DNA from: Actinacidiphila glaucinigra
Lineage (GTDB): Bacteria; Actinomycetota; Actinomycetes; Streptomycetales; Streptomycetaceae
Direction: 5' to 3'
Length of the DNA stretch: 64,000 bases
Assembly: GCF_900188405.1 (NCBI RefSeq)
Contig: NZ_FZOF01000025.1
Coordinates: 74,125 to 138,124 of the forward strand
A model generated the notes under the pieces. It was not told the origin of the DNA. It did not search any database and worked only from the letters and a program-made list of their open reading frames with translations. The translations under genes were made by a program, and so were the position numbers. Within the stretch, counting starts at the first letter, position 1; every line of letters starts with the position of its first letter. Positions 1-7,701 of the stretch are shown here, in pieces.

Positions 1-123
1 CGGAGCTGTCCGCCCAGCGGACCGCGCCCCGACTTCGCCGCCGGACGTGAAAGGATCGGTTTACGCACGGATGGTCCGGTCCGCCTCGCCGCGGTCCGGG
101 CGATGAAGAAGGAGCGAGCACCG

Positions 124-1308
124 TTGAGCAGGTTGCGCTGGCTGACCGCGGGGGAGTCGCACGGCCCCGCACTCGTCGCGACGCTGGAGGGTCTGCCCTC
201 CGGTGTGCCGATCACCACCGAGATGGTGGCGGACCACCTCGCGCGGCGGCGGCTCGGCTATGGCCGCGGTGCCCGGATGAAGTTCGAGCAGGACCAGGTC
301 ACCTTCCTCGGCGGCGTGCGCCACGGGCTCACCATGGGCTCCCCGGTCGCGATCATGGTGGGGAACACCGAGTGGCCCAAGTGGGAGCAGGTCATGGCGG
401 CCGATCCGGTGGACCCCGAGGTCCTCGCCGGGCTCGCGCGCAACGCCCCGCTGACCCGGCCGCGCCCCGGCCACGCCGACCTCGCGGGCATGCAGAAGTA
501 CGGCTTCGACGAGGCCCGGCCGATCCTGGAGCGGGCCTCCGCCCGTGAGACGGCCGCCCGCGTCGCGCTCGGCGCCGTGGCCCGCTCCTACCTCAAGGAG
601 ACGGCCGGCATCGAGATCGTCTCCCACGTGGTGGAGCTCGCCGCGGCCAAGGCCCCGTACGGCGTCCTCCCCACCCCCGCCGACGTCGAGAGGCTCGACG
701 CCGACCCCGTGCGCTGCCTTGACGCCGACGCGAGCAAGCGGATGGTCGCCGAGATCGACCAGGCCCACAAGGACGGCGACACCCTCGGCGGCGTCGTCGA
801 GGTGCTCGCCTACGGCGTGCCCGTCGGCCTCGGCAGCCATGTGCACTGGGACCGCCGGCTGGACGCCCGGCTGGCCGCCGCCCTCATGGGCATCCAGGCC
901 ATCAAGGGCGTCGAGGTCGGCGACGGCTTCGAGCTCGCCCGCGTCCCCGGCTCCAAGGCGCACGACGAGATCGTCTCCACCGAGGACGGCATCCGCCGCT
1001 CCAGCGGCCGTTCCGGCGGCACCGAGGGCGGCCTGAGCACCGGCGAGCTGCTGCGGGTGCGGGCCGCGATGAAGCCCATCGCCACCGTGCCGCGCGCCCT
1101 GGCCACCGTGGACGTGACCACCGGCGAGGCCACCCAGGCGCACCACCAGCGTTCCGACGTCTGCGCCGTCCCGGCCGCGGGCATCGTCGCCGAGGCGATG
1201 GTCGCCCTGGTCCTGGCCGACGCGGTCGCGGAGAAGTTCGGCGGCGACAGCGTCACCGAGACCCGCCGCAACGTGCGCGGCTACCTCGACAACCTGGTGA
1301 TCCGATGA
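124..1308 (+). CDS. aroC: Chorismate synthase
   Basis: Makes chorismate from 5-enolpyruvylshikimate-3-phosphate by an FMN-dependent anti-1,4 elimination, the last step of the shikimate pathway, in the cytoplasm. The 394-residue product has the GESHGPAL signature at residues 10-17, a RASARETAARVALGAVA block mid-protein and RSDVCAVPAAGIVAEAM near the end, all hallmarks of the family, and full length. I chose the TTG at 124 because AAGGAG lies about 9 bases upstream. An in-frame ATG at 103 would add seven residues and lacks a ribosome binding site. The stop overlaps the aroK start, so the aro genes are translationally coupled. Confidence 0.96.
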   Translation: MSRLRWLTAGESHGPALVATLEGLPSGVPITTEMVADHLARRRLGYGRGARMKFEQDQVTFLGGVRHGLTMGSPVAIMVGNTEWPKWEQVMAADPVDPEVLAGLARNAPLTRPRPGHADLAGMQKYGFDEARPILERASARETAARVALGAVARSYLKETAGIEIVSHVVELAAAKAPYGVLPTPADVERLDADPVRCLDADASKRMVAEIDQAHKDGDTLGGVVEVLAYGVPVGLGSHVHWDRRLDARLAAALMGIQAIKGVEVGDGFELARVPGSKAHDEIVSTEDGIRRSSGRSGGTEGGLSTGELLRVRAAMKPIATVPRALATVDVTTGEATQAHHQRSDVCAVPAAGIVAEAMVALVLADAVAEKFGGDSVTETRRNVRGYLDNLVIR

Positions 1309-1820
1309 GCGCCCCGGTCGTCGTCCTGGTGGGCCCCATGGGGGTCGGCAAGACCACCGTCGGCGAGCTGCTCGCCCAGCGGCTCGGCACCACCTGCCGC
1401 GACACCGACGCCGACATCGTCGAGGCCGAGGGCCGGCCGATCGGGGACATCTTCGTCGAGGACGGCGAGGAGCACTTCCGCGCGCTGGAGGCGGCGGCCG
1501 TCCGTGTCGCGCTCGCCGAGCACCGCGGCGTGCTCGCGCTCGGCGGCGGTTCGATCCTCGACGAGGACACCCGCAAGCTGCTCTCCGGGCTGCCCGTGGT
1601 CTTCCTCGACATGGACGTCGCCGAGGCGGTCAAGCGCGTCGGCCTCGACACCGCCCGCCCGCTGCTCGCCGTCAACCCGCGGCGGCAGTGGCGGGAGCTG
1701 ATGGAGGCCCGCCGCCCGCTGTACACCGAGGTCGCCCGCGCCGTGGTCGGCACGGAGGGCCTGACCCCCGAGGACGTCGCGGACGCCGTCCTGGACGCAC
1801 TGGAGCTGAAGAACGCATGA
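1305..1820 (+). CDS. aroK: Shikimate kinase
   Basis: Phosphorylates shikimate at the 3-hydroxyl using ATP, two steps before chorismate. The 171-residue protein is normal length for AroK. It has a Walker A loop GPMGVGKT at residues 10-17, a DTDADIVE segment that holds the shikimate-binding aspartate, and a GGGSILDE turn. Its ATG overlaps the aroC stop codon (ATGA), and its own stop overlaps the aroB start the same way, so three shikimate genes form one tight operon. Confidence 0.95.
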   Translation: MSAPVVVLVGPMGVGKTTVGELLAQRLGTTCRDTDADIVEAEGRPIGDIFVEDGEEHFRALEAAAVRVALAEHRGVLALGGGSILDEDTRKLLSGLPVVFLDMDVAEAVKRVGLDTARPLLAVNPRRQWRELMEARRPLYTEVARAVVGTEGLTPEDVADAVLDALELKNA

Positions 1821-2920
1821 CGGAGCACGCCGTACACGCCCCCATCCGCATCCGGGTCGGAGGCAGTGAGGGCACCGAGCCGTACGAGGTGCTGGTCGGC
1901 CGGCAGCTGCTCGGCGAGCTGCCGGGCCTGATCGGCGACAGGGCGGCGCGGGTCGCCGTCATCCACCCCGAGGCCCTGGAGGCCACCGGCCAGGCGCTGC
2001 GCGAGGACCTGGCGGAGCAGGGCTACGAGGCCGTCGCCATCCAGGTGCCCAACGCCGAGGAGGCCAAGACCACGGAGGTCGCGGCGTACTGCTGGCGGGC
2101 GCTCGGCCAGTCGGGGTTCACCCGTACGGATGTCATCGTCGGCGTCGGCGGCGGTGCCACCACCGACCTCGCCGGGTTCGTCGCCGCGACCTGGCTGCGC
2201 GGGGTCCGCTGGGTCGCCGTGCCGACCACCGTGCTCGGCATGGTGGACGCCGCGGTCGGCGGCAAGACCGGCATCAACACCGCCGAGGGCAAGAACCTCG
2301 TCGGGGCCTTCCACCCCCCTGCCGGAGTGCTCTGCGACCTCGCGGCGCTGGAATCGCTGCCGGTCAACGACTACGTCAGCGGTCTCGCCGAGATCATCAA
2401 GGCGGGCTTCATCGCCGACCCCGTGATCCTGGACCTGATCGAGCAGGACCCGGCCGCCGCCCGCGGCCCCGGCGGACCGCACACGGCCGAGCTCCTCGAG
2501 CGCGCCATCCGCGTCAAGGCCGAGGTGGTCTCCGCGGACCTCAAGGAGTCGGGGCTGCGCGAGATCCTCAACTACGGTCACACGCTCGGCCACGCCATCG
2601 AGAAGAACGAGCGCTACAACTGGCGGCACGGTGCGGCCGTCTCCATCGGCATGGTCTTCGCCGCCGAACTCGGCCGCCTGGCCGGCCGGCTGGACGACGC
2701 CACCGCCGACCGCCACCGCTCCGTACTGGAGTCCGTGGGCCTGCCGCTGGCCTACCGCGGTGACCAGTGGCCGCGGCTGCTGGAGACGATGAAGGTGGAC
2801 AAGAAGTCCCGCGGCGACCGGCTGCGCTTCATCGTCCTGGACGGCCTCGCCAAGCCGACCGTCCTGGAGGCCCCCGACCCCGGGGTGCTCCTCGCCGCCT
2901 ACGCGGAGATCTCCAAGTAG
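1817..2920 (+). CDS. aroB: 3-dehydroquinate synthase
   Basis: Cyclises DAHP to 3-dehydroquinate with NAD and a divalent metal. The 367-residue protein has the conserved block PTTVLGMVDAAVGGKTGIN, the GLAEIIKAG segment with its metal-binding glutamate, and the two metal-binding histidines in NYGHTLGHAIE and RHGAAVSIGM. The ATG at 1817 overlaps the aroK stop, so this start is preferred over the long in-frame upstream extension, which only reads through aroK out of frame. A strong hairpin 30 bases after the stop ends the aro operon. Confidence 0.95.
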   Translation: MTEHAVHAPIRIRVGGSEGTEPYEVLVGRQLLGELPGLIGDRAARVAVIHPEALEATGQALREDLAEQGYEAVAIQVPNAEEAKTTEVAAYCWRALGQSGFTRTDVIVGVGGGATTDLAGFVAATWLRGVRWVAVPTTVLGMVDAAVGGKTGINTAEGKNLVGAFHPPAGVLCDLAALESLPVNDYVSGLAEIIKAGFIADPVILDLIEQDPAAARGPGGPHTAELLERAIRVKAEVVSADLKESGLREILNYGHTLGHAIEKNERYNWRHGAAVSIGMVFAAELGRLAGRLDDATADRHRSVLESVGLPLAYRGDQWPRLLETMKVDKKSRGDRLRFIVLDGLAKPTVLEAPDPGVLLAAYAEISK

Positions 2921-2949
2921 GCGCGCACGCGCACGGGGCGACGGGTCCC

Positions 2950-2985
2950 GAACGGCCGGGCACCCCGTGGGCTGCCCGGCCGTTC
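2950..2985 (+). terminator. Hairpin terminator after aroB
   Basis: A perfect 13-bp inverted repeat (2950-2962 with 2973-2985, core ACGGCCGGGCA) with a 10-base loop follows the aroB stop by 29 bases. There is no U-tract, as is usual for actinobacterial terminators. Confidence 0.75.
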
Positions 2986-3055
2986 ACACAACTGCGGCCG
3001 TTGACGGTACCGTTCGGTCGAACCTGAAAGCTCTTGTACGGACGGAGTGGCCTCG

Positions 3056-3805
3056 ATGCAGCATGCCGTGGGTGCGCCGCTGCCACCGCCGCACGGTGGG
3101 CAGCAGGCCGGGCAGCCAGGGCCGCCGCCGCAGCCCCCGGGCACCACCGGCCACTTCCCGATGGCCCAGGGAGCCCCCGTACAGCACCCGGTCCAGCCGC
3201 CCGCGCAGTCCGCTGCCGGAGCCGGCGCCCCGCTCCCGCGCGCCACCCACGGCCCCGTCGCGGTTTTGCTGATCGGCGCGGCCGGCGCGGGCAAGACGAC
3301 CATCGCCCGGCACTGGGCCGACCACCGCGGCGTACCTACCGCCCACGTCAGCCTGGACGACGTCCGCGAGTGGGTCCGCTCCGGCTTCGCCGACCCGCAG
3401 TCCGGCTGGAACGACAACTCCGAGGCGCAGTACCGCCTCGCCCGCCGCACCTGCGGTTTCGCGGCCCGCAACTTCCTGGCGAACGGCATCTCCTGCATCA
3501 TCGACGACGCGGTCTTCCCGGACCGCCCGGTCGTCGGCCTCGGCGGCTGGAAGCGCCATGTGGGGCCCGGTCTGCTGCCCGTCGTCCTCCTGCCGGGCCT
3601 CGACATCGTGCTGGCCCGCAACGCCCAGCGCAGCGGCAACCGGCGGCTCTCGGACGAGGAGGTCGCCCGCATCCACGGACGCATGGCCGGCTGGTACGGC
3701 TCCGGGCTGCCCATCATCGACAACTCCCACCTCGACGTCGCCGCGGCCGCCGCCGCGCTCGACAGCGTCGTCACCCGAAGCCTGCAGGGCCCGCCCGCCT
3801 GGTAG
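3056..3805 (+). CDS. Proline-rich P-loop ATP-binding protein
   Basis: Function not recognised beyond nucleotide binding. The 249-residue protein starts with about 60 residues rich in Pro, Gly and Gln with no predicted fold. A compact P-loop NTPase/kinase-like domain follows: Walker A GAAGAGKT at 74-81, a SLDDVREWVRSG segment, and a later IIDDAVF strand that could serve as Walker B. The fold resembles small-molecule kinases or AAA proteins of the AAA_33 type. An ATG at 3056 follows GGAG at good distance; a GTG at 3047 is the alternative. The gene stands between the aro operon terminator and pepP/efp, a conserved setting in Streptomyces. Confidence 0.8.
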   Translation: MQHAVGAPLPPPHGGQQAGQPGPPPQPPGTTGHFPMAQGAPVQHPVQPPAQSAAGAGAPLPRATHGPVAVLLIGAAGAGKTTIARHWADHRGVPTAHVSLDDVREWVRSGFADPQSGWNDNSEAQYRLARRTCGFAARNFLANGISCIIDDAVFPDRPVVGLGGWKRHVGPGLLPVVLLPGLDIVLARNAQRSGNRRLSDEEVARIHGRMAGWYGSGLPIIDNSHLDVAAAAAALDSVVTRSLQGPPAW

Positions 3806-3862
3806 CCGCCACCCGGCGGCTCTCGACAGGCCGACCGGCGGCACGCGACGTACGCTCGCCAC

Positions 3863-4972
3863 ATGTCCGAGGTGCACGCTGCCCGCAGGGAACGCCTTCG
3901 GGACCGCTGCGCGGCGGCCGGATCGGCGGCGGCGCTCGTCTCCCGTCCCGCCAACGTCCGCTATCTGACGGGCTGCGCCCCGCCGGGGACCGTACTCCTG
4001 GTGGGTCCGGGTCCCGAGGACGTGCTGGTCCACCACCGTCATCCGTCCGGCGACCTGGCCGAGGGCCGGCTGCCGGACGACGTACGGGGCGTCGTCCTGT
4101 CCGGCCCCGAGGGCGATCCGGCGGTCACCGCCGCCGCGCTGGCCGCGGACCGCAAGGCGGAGGCCCTGGCGGTCGAGGAGCACCACCTCACCGTCGCGCG
4201 GCACCGCGCCGTCGGCGGTGCGGCCCCCGGTGTGCGCCTCTCCGACCTCGGCTCGGCCGTGGAACAGCTCCGCCTGGTCAAGGACGAGCAGGAGATCTCG
4301 GCGCTGCGGATCGCCGCCGAGATCGCCGACCAGGCACTCAGCGAGCTCCTGGAGTCGATCCTGGTGGGCCGTACCGAACGCCACCTCGCCCTGGAGCTGG
4401 AGCGCCGCCTCATCGACCACGGGGCCGACGGCCCGGCCTTCCCCACCTGTGTGGGCACCGGCCCGCACTCGGGCGCCGCGCGCCACCTGCCCACCGACCG
4501 GCGTGTCGAGGAGGGCGACTTCCTCACTGTGTGCCTCGGCGCCTGCTACCGCGGCTACCGGTGCGAGGTGGGGCGGACCTTCGTCATCGGCACCACGCCC
4601 GCGGACTGGCAGATCGAGCTGTACGACCTGGTCTTCGCAGCCCAGCGGGCCGGCCGCGAGGCCCTCGCACCGGGCGCCGCCTGCCGCGACGTGGACCACG
4701 CGGCGCGCCATGTACTGGAGTCCGGGGGGCACGGCGAGGCGCTGGGGGAGACCACCGGACACGGTGTCGGACTGGAGATCGGCGAGGACCCTCGGTTGTC
4801 CCCCTCGGCCATGGGTAAACTGGACGCTTGCGTGCCGGTCACCGTCGAACCGGGAGTCCACATCCCGGGCCGTGGCGGTGTCCGCATCGACGACACACTC
4901 GTCGTGCGTCCACCGACGGACGGCGGGCCCGAGCTACTCACCATCACGACCAAGGAGCTGCTCGCCCTGTAG
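3863..4972 (+). CDS. M24-family peptidase homologue with altered metal site
   Basis: The 369-residue protein has a creatinase-like N-domain (to about 135) and a pita-bread M24 domain, as in Xaa-Pro aminopeptidase or dipeptidase. Aligned by eye with the second M24 protein in this window, the five metal ligands D-D-H-E-E read C224, E235, H300, E329 and D343, so the two aspartates and last glutamate are changed. It may be a weak or differently metallated peptidase, or have a non-catalytic role. The TACGCT hexamer at 3851-3856 lies six bases before the ATG, which suggests a leaderless transcript. efp follows 55 bases downstream. Confidence 0.85.
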   Translation: MSEVHAARRERLRDRCAAAGSAAALVSRPANVRYLTGCAPPGTVLLVGPGPEDVLVHHRHPSGDLAEGRLPDDVRGVVLSGPEGDPAVTAAALAADRKAEALAVEEHHLTVARHRAVGGAAPGVRLSDLGSAVEQLRLVKDEQEISALRIAAEIADQALSELLESILVGRTERHLALELERRLIDHGADGPAFPTCVGTGPHSGAARHLPTDRRVEEGDFLTVCLGACYRGYRCEVGRTFVIGTTPADWQIELYDLVFAAQRAGREALAPGAACRDVDHAARHVLESGGHGEALGETTGHGVGLEIGEDPRLSPSAMGKLDACVPVTVEPGVHIPGRGGVRIDDTLVVRPPTDGGPELLTITTKELLAL

Positions 4973-5027
4973 AGGGCGGCCGCGGCTCCCGGGTCCCCGA
5001 AGCAGCAGTGCAGGAGATTCCGCAACC

Positions 5028-5594
5028 GTGGCCACCACGAACGACCTCAAGAACGGCCTCGTGCTCAAGCTCGACGGCGGCCAGCTCTGGTCCGTCGTCG
5101 AGTTCCAGCACGTCAAGCCCGGCAAGGGCCCCGCCTTCGTCCGTACGAAGCTCAAGAACGTGCTCTCCGGCAAGGTCGTCGACAAGACCTTCAACGCCGG
5201 CGTGAAGGTCGAGACGGCCAACGTCGACAAGCGCGGGATGCAGTTCTCCTACAAGGACGGCGAGAGCTTCGTGTTCATGGACATGGACACGTTCGACCAG
5301 ATCTACATCACCCCCGAGGTCGTCGGCGACGCCGCCCACTTCCTCCTGGAGGGCTTCGAGGCCGTCGTCGCGATGTACGAGGGCTCGCCCCTCTACATCG
5401 AGCTCCCGGCGGCCGTCGAGCTGGTCATCGAGTACACCGAGCCCGGCGTCCAGGGCGACCGCTCCACCGGTGGCACCAAGCCCGCCAAGCTGGAGACCGG
5501 CTACGAGATCGGCGTCCCGCTCTTCATCACCACCGGTGAGAAGATCAAGGTCGACACCCGCTCGGGTGAGTACCTCGGCCGGGTGACCAGCTAA
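5028..5594 (+). CDS. efp: Translation elongation factor P
   Basis: Relieves ribosomes stalled at polyproline stretches by entering the E site. The 188-residue product is full length, with the KOW-like N-domain and two OB domains. The beta3-beta4 loop reads PGKGP at residues 31-35. This is the actinobacterial PGKGP type, which is reported to work without post-translational modification of the loop lysine. The GTG start at 5028 gives the expected MATTNDLKNG N-terminus, and AGGAG lies 12 bases upstream. nusB starts two bases after the efp stop, so the two are co-transcribed. Confidence 0.96.
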   Translation: MATTNDLKNGLVLKLDGGQLWSVVEFQHVKPGKGPAFVRTKLKNVLSGKVVDKTFNAGVKVETANVDKRGMQFSYKDGESFVFMDMDTFDQIYITPEVVGDAAHFLLEGFEAVVAMYEGSPLYIELPAAVELVIEYTEPGVQGDRSTGGTKPAKLETGYEIGVPLFITTGEKIKVDTRSGEYLGRVTS

Positions 5595-5596
5595 CC

Positions 5597-6025
5597 GTGG
5601 CCGCTCGTAACAAGGCCCGCAAGCGTGCCTTCCAGATCCTCTTCGAGGCGGAGCAGCGGGGTGTCGCGCCCACGACCGCCATGGCGGACTGGATCAGGCT
5701 CGCCCGGACCGACGACCGGCAGCCCCCGGTCAGCGAATACACGATGCAGCTCGTCGAGGGCTATGCCCAGCGGGCGAGGCGCATCGACGAACTGCTCTCG
5801 AAGCACGCCGTGGGCTGGACCCTCGACCGGATGCCGGTGACCGACCGGAACATCCTGCGGCTCGGCGCCTACGAGCTGATCTGGGAGGACGACGTCCCCG
5901 ACGCCGTCGTCCTGGACGAGGCAGTGCAGCTGGCCAAGGAGTTCTCCACCGACGAGTCCCCCTCGTTCGTGAACGGCCTGCTCGCCCGCCTCAAGGAGCT
6001 GAAGCCGGGCCTGCGGGACGACTAG
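5597..6025 (+). CDS. nusB: Transcription antitermination factor NusB
   Basis: All-helical RNA-binding protein that binds boxA with NusE (S10) and supports rRNA antitermination. The 142-residue protein has the family's N-terminal RNKARKRAFQILFEAEQ helix and the LRLGAYELI and VLDEAVQLAKEFSTDESPSFVNGLL segments. The GTG start is two bases beyond the efp stop; there is no separate ribosome binding site, so it is probably translated by coupling. Two hairpins follow the gene. Confidence 0.95.
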   Translation: MAARNKARKRAFQILFEAEQRGVAPTTAMADWIRLARTDDRQPPVSEYTMQLVEGYAQRARRIDELLSKHAVGWTLDRMPVTDRNILRLGAYELIWEDDVPDAVVLDEAVQLAKEFSTDESPSFVNGLLARLKELKPGLRDD

Positions 6026-6041
6026 TCCCGCGTGTGCTCAC

Positions 6042-6072
6042 CGGGCCCGGAACGCATCGCGTTCCGGGCCCG
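6042..6072 (+). terminator. Hairpin terminator after nusB
   Basis: A perfect 14-bp stem (6042-6055 with 6059-6072, arm CGGGCCCGGAACGC) closes a three-base loop 16 bases after the nusB stop. It is the likely terminator of the efp-nusB unit and may also work on the opposite strand. Confidence 0.8.
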
Positions 6073-6142
6073 TGGCGTGTCCGGCCGGCGCCGGGCGGAC
6101 ACGCCACCGCGCCCGGGCCGGGTGCTGGGGCGGCAAACACAA

Positions 6143-6184
6143 CCGCCCCTTGGGCGCGGCCTGGCGGCCGCGCCCAAGGGGCGG
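6143..6184 (-). terminator. Hairpin terminator after bldD
   Basis: A perfect 19-bp stem (6143-6161 with 6166-6184) with the loop TGGC lies 22 bases beyond the bldD stop on the minus strand. Being symmetric it can also stop any read-through from nusB, so nusB and bldD are insulated from each other by two independent hairpins. Confidence 0.8.
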
Positions 6185-6206
6185 GACGTTTCTGCTTCCC
6201 GAGGGC

Positions 6207-6707
6207 TCAGCCCTCCTCGTGCTGCACCGCGCGCCGTGCGTCCGCGTCGAGGACGCCCCAGCTGATGAGCTGCTCGGTCAGGACCGAGGGCGACTGGTCG
6301 TAGATGACGGCGAGGGTACGCAGGTCGTCCTGGCGGATCGACAGCACCTTGCCGTTGTAGTCGCCGCGCTGGCTCTGGATGGTGGCGGCGTAGCGCTGCA
6401 GCGGACCGGCCTTGTCGGAGGGCACCTGGCCCAGCCGCTCGAGGTCGAGGACGAGCTTCGGCGGCGGCTCGGCGGCACCACCGGGCGCGGAACCGGGCAG
6501 CAGCTCCTGGACCGGAACGCCGTAGAAGTCGGCGAGTTCGGCGAGGCGCTGCACGGTCACGGCGCGGTCGCCGCGCTCGTAGGAACCGACCACCACGGCC
6601 TTCCAGCGGCCCTGGGACTTCTCCTCGACGCCGTGGAGGGAGAGTCCCTGCTGCGTGCGGATGGCGCGGAGCTTTGCTCCGAGCTGCTTGGCGTAATCGC
6701 TGGACAT
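6207..6707 (-). CDS. bldD: Developmental master regulator BldD
   Basis: DNA-binding repressor that holds Streptomyces in vegetative growth; it represses sporulation genes when a tetramer of cyclic-di-GMP joins two C-domains. The 166-residue protein has an N-terminal XRE-type helix-turn-helix (about 8-65) and a C-domain with the c-di-GMP signature R114-G-D116 and R125-Q-D-D128, at exactly the known positions. It is transcribed away from pyrR. A BldD-type box overlaps its own promoter, which fits the known autoregulation. Confidence 0.97.
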   Translation of the reverse strand: MSSDYAKQLGAKLRAIRTQQGLSLHGVEEKSQGRWKAVVVGSYERGDRAVTVQRLAELADFYGVPVQELLPGSAPGGAAEPPPKLVLDLERLGQVPSDKAGPLQRYAATIQSQRGDYNGKVLSIRQDDLRTLAVIYDQSPSVLTEQLISWGVLDADARRAVQHEEG

Positions 6708-6744
6708 ATGGCTCCCCGGACGGAAACTCAGTAACTCACTGTGA

Positions 6745-6773
6745 GGTTACGCAGCGTAATTGGAATCCGTCAA
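6745..6773 (-). promoter_or_regulatory. bldD promoter with overlapping BldD boxes
   Basis: On the minus strand TTGACG (6773-6768) is followed by a 17-base spacer and GTAACC (6750-6745). The 15-base pseudo-palindrome GTTACGCAGCGTAAT at 6746-6760 fits the published BldD consensus nTnACnC(A/T)GnGTnAn at every fixed base and covers the -10 region. A second interrupted palindrome, GTAAC-TCAC with GTGA-GTTAC, lies next to it at 6731-6750. Autorepression by BldD is established; its use of these exact bases is inferred. Confidence 0.75.
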
Positions 6774-6967
6774 GCCGAATGGTCCACACCGGTCCCCCGG
6801 AAGAGCGAGGAATGGCCGGTCACCGGCCTTTCGGCCGGGATCCGCAGTCGATCGTGGTACGGGTGGCCGTCCCGCCCCGAGAGCCGCGCCAGGCGGCCGC
6901 CAGGCCCCGCCAGGGAGCACGCCAGGGTGCCTGATACGGTGGAACCGTAAGTTTTGGCGTCCTTTAA

Positions 6968-7003
6968 GGCCCGTCCCGTGAGGCGGGGAAGGAGGTCCCT
7001 TTT
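6968..7003 (+). promoter_or_regulatory. PyrR-binding RNA element over the pyrR ribosome binding site
   Basis: The leader has GTCCCGTGAGGCGGGGAAGG (6973-6992), which fits the conserved loop of PyrR-binding RNAs (GUCC-N-GUGAGGCU-AAGG type) and can fold as a small stem-loop. It runs directly into GGAAGGAGGTC, the ribosome binding site of pyrR. This position suggests that PyrR bound with UMP or UTP blocks translation, as described in mycobacteria, rather than working through a classical terminator. The mechanism here is inferred. Confidence 0.65.
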
Positions 7004-7005
7004 TC

Positions 7006-7578
7006 ATGGGCACCATCGGTTCCGAGCCGTCCCGGCCCGTTCTTGAGGCCCCGGACATCGCGCGGGTTCTGACCCGCATCGCCCACGAGATCGTCGAGCG
7101 CGCCAAGGGCGCCGACGACGTGGTGCTCCTCGGCGTCCCGACCCGCGGCGTCCACCTGGCCCGCAGGCTCGCCGACAAGCTGGACGAGATCACCGGCGGC
7201 AAGGTCCCGGTCGGTTCGCTCGACATCACCATGTACCGCGACGACCTGCGGCTCCGTCCGGCGCGCGCGCTCGCCCGCACCGACATCCCGGCCGACGGGG
7301 TGGACGGCCGGCTGGTCGTCCTCGTCGACGACGTGCTCTTCTCCGGCCGCACGATCCGCGCCGCCCTCGACGCGCTGGGCGACATCGGCCGCCCCCGCGC
7401 CGTTCAGCTGGCGGTCCTGGTCGACCGCGGCCACCGCGAGCTGCCCATCAGGGCCGACTACGTCGGCAAGAACATCCCCACCTCGCTGCGCGAGACCGTC
7501 AAGGTCCACCTGACCGAGGAGGACGGGCGCGACTGCGTCCTGCTCGGCGTACGCGACGGCTCCCCGGCGGACGAGTAG
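7006..7578 (+). CDS. pyrR: Pyrimidine operon regulator PyrR
   Basis: RNA-binding regulator of pyrimidine synthesis that keeps the fold, and often a weak activity, of uracil phosphoribosyltransferase. The 190-residue protein has the phosphoribosyltransferase PRPP loop LVVLVDDVLFSGRT at about 103-116, and the DITMYRDDL segment of PyrR proteins. AAGGAGGT stands 10 bases before the ATG and is part of the PyrR-type RNA element. It is the first gene of the pyr operon; pyrB follows after 123 bases, where a 7-bp hairpin at 7589-7605 may modulate read-through. Confidence 0.94.
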   Translation: MGTIGSEPSRPVLEAPDIARVLTRIAHEIVERAKGADDVVLLGVPTRGVHLARRLADKLDEITGGKVPVGSLDITMYRDDLRLRPARALARTDIPADGVDGRLVVLVDDVLFSGRTIRAALDALGDIGRPRAVQLAVLVDRGHRELPIRADYVGKNIPTSLRETVKVHLTEEDGRDCVLLGVRDGSPADE

Positions 7579-7701
7579 CTGCGGGCGCGCCCCGGCTCCC
7601 GGGGCAGCGCCCTGCCCGCCCGTCCCCGTCCCCGGCCTGCCCGGGAGACGTGGCGTGCCGCCACCCAGTCCGCCCCCGCACGCATCCTCCGGAGTGACCC
7701 G

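Noticed and set aside
103..126. ATG start for aroC at 103
   Set aside because: No Shine-Dalgarno before it, and AAGGAG lies between it and the TTG at 124, which gives the family-typical N-terminus.
6032..6303. Plus-strand frames between nusB and bldD
   Set aside because: They span two terminator hairpins and the bldD 3' end and have only Arg/Pro/Ala-rich sequence.
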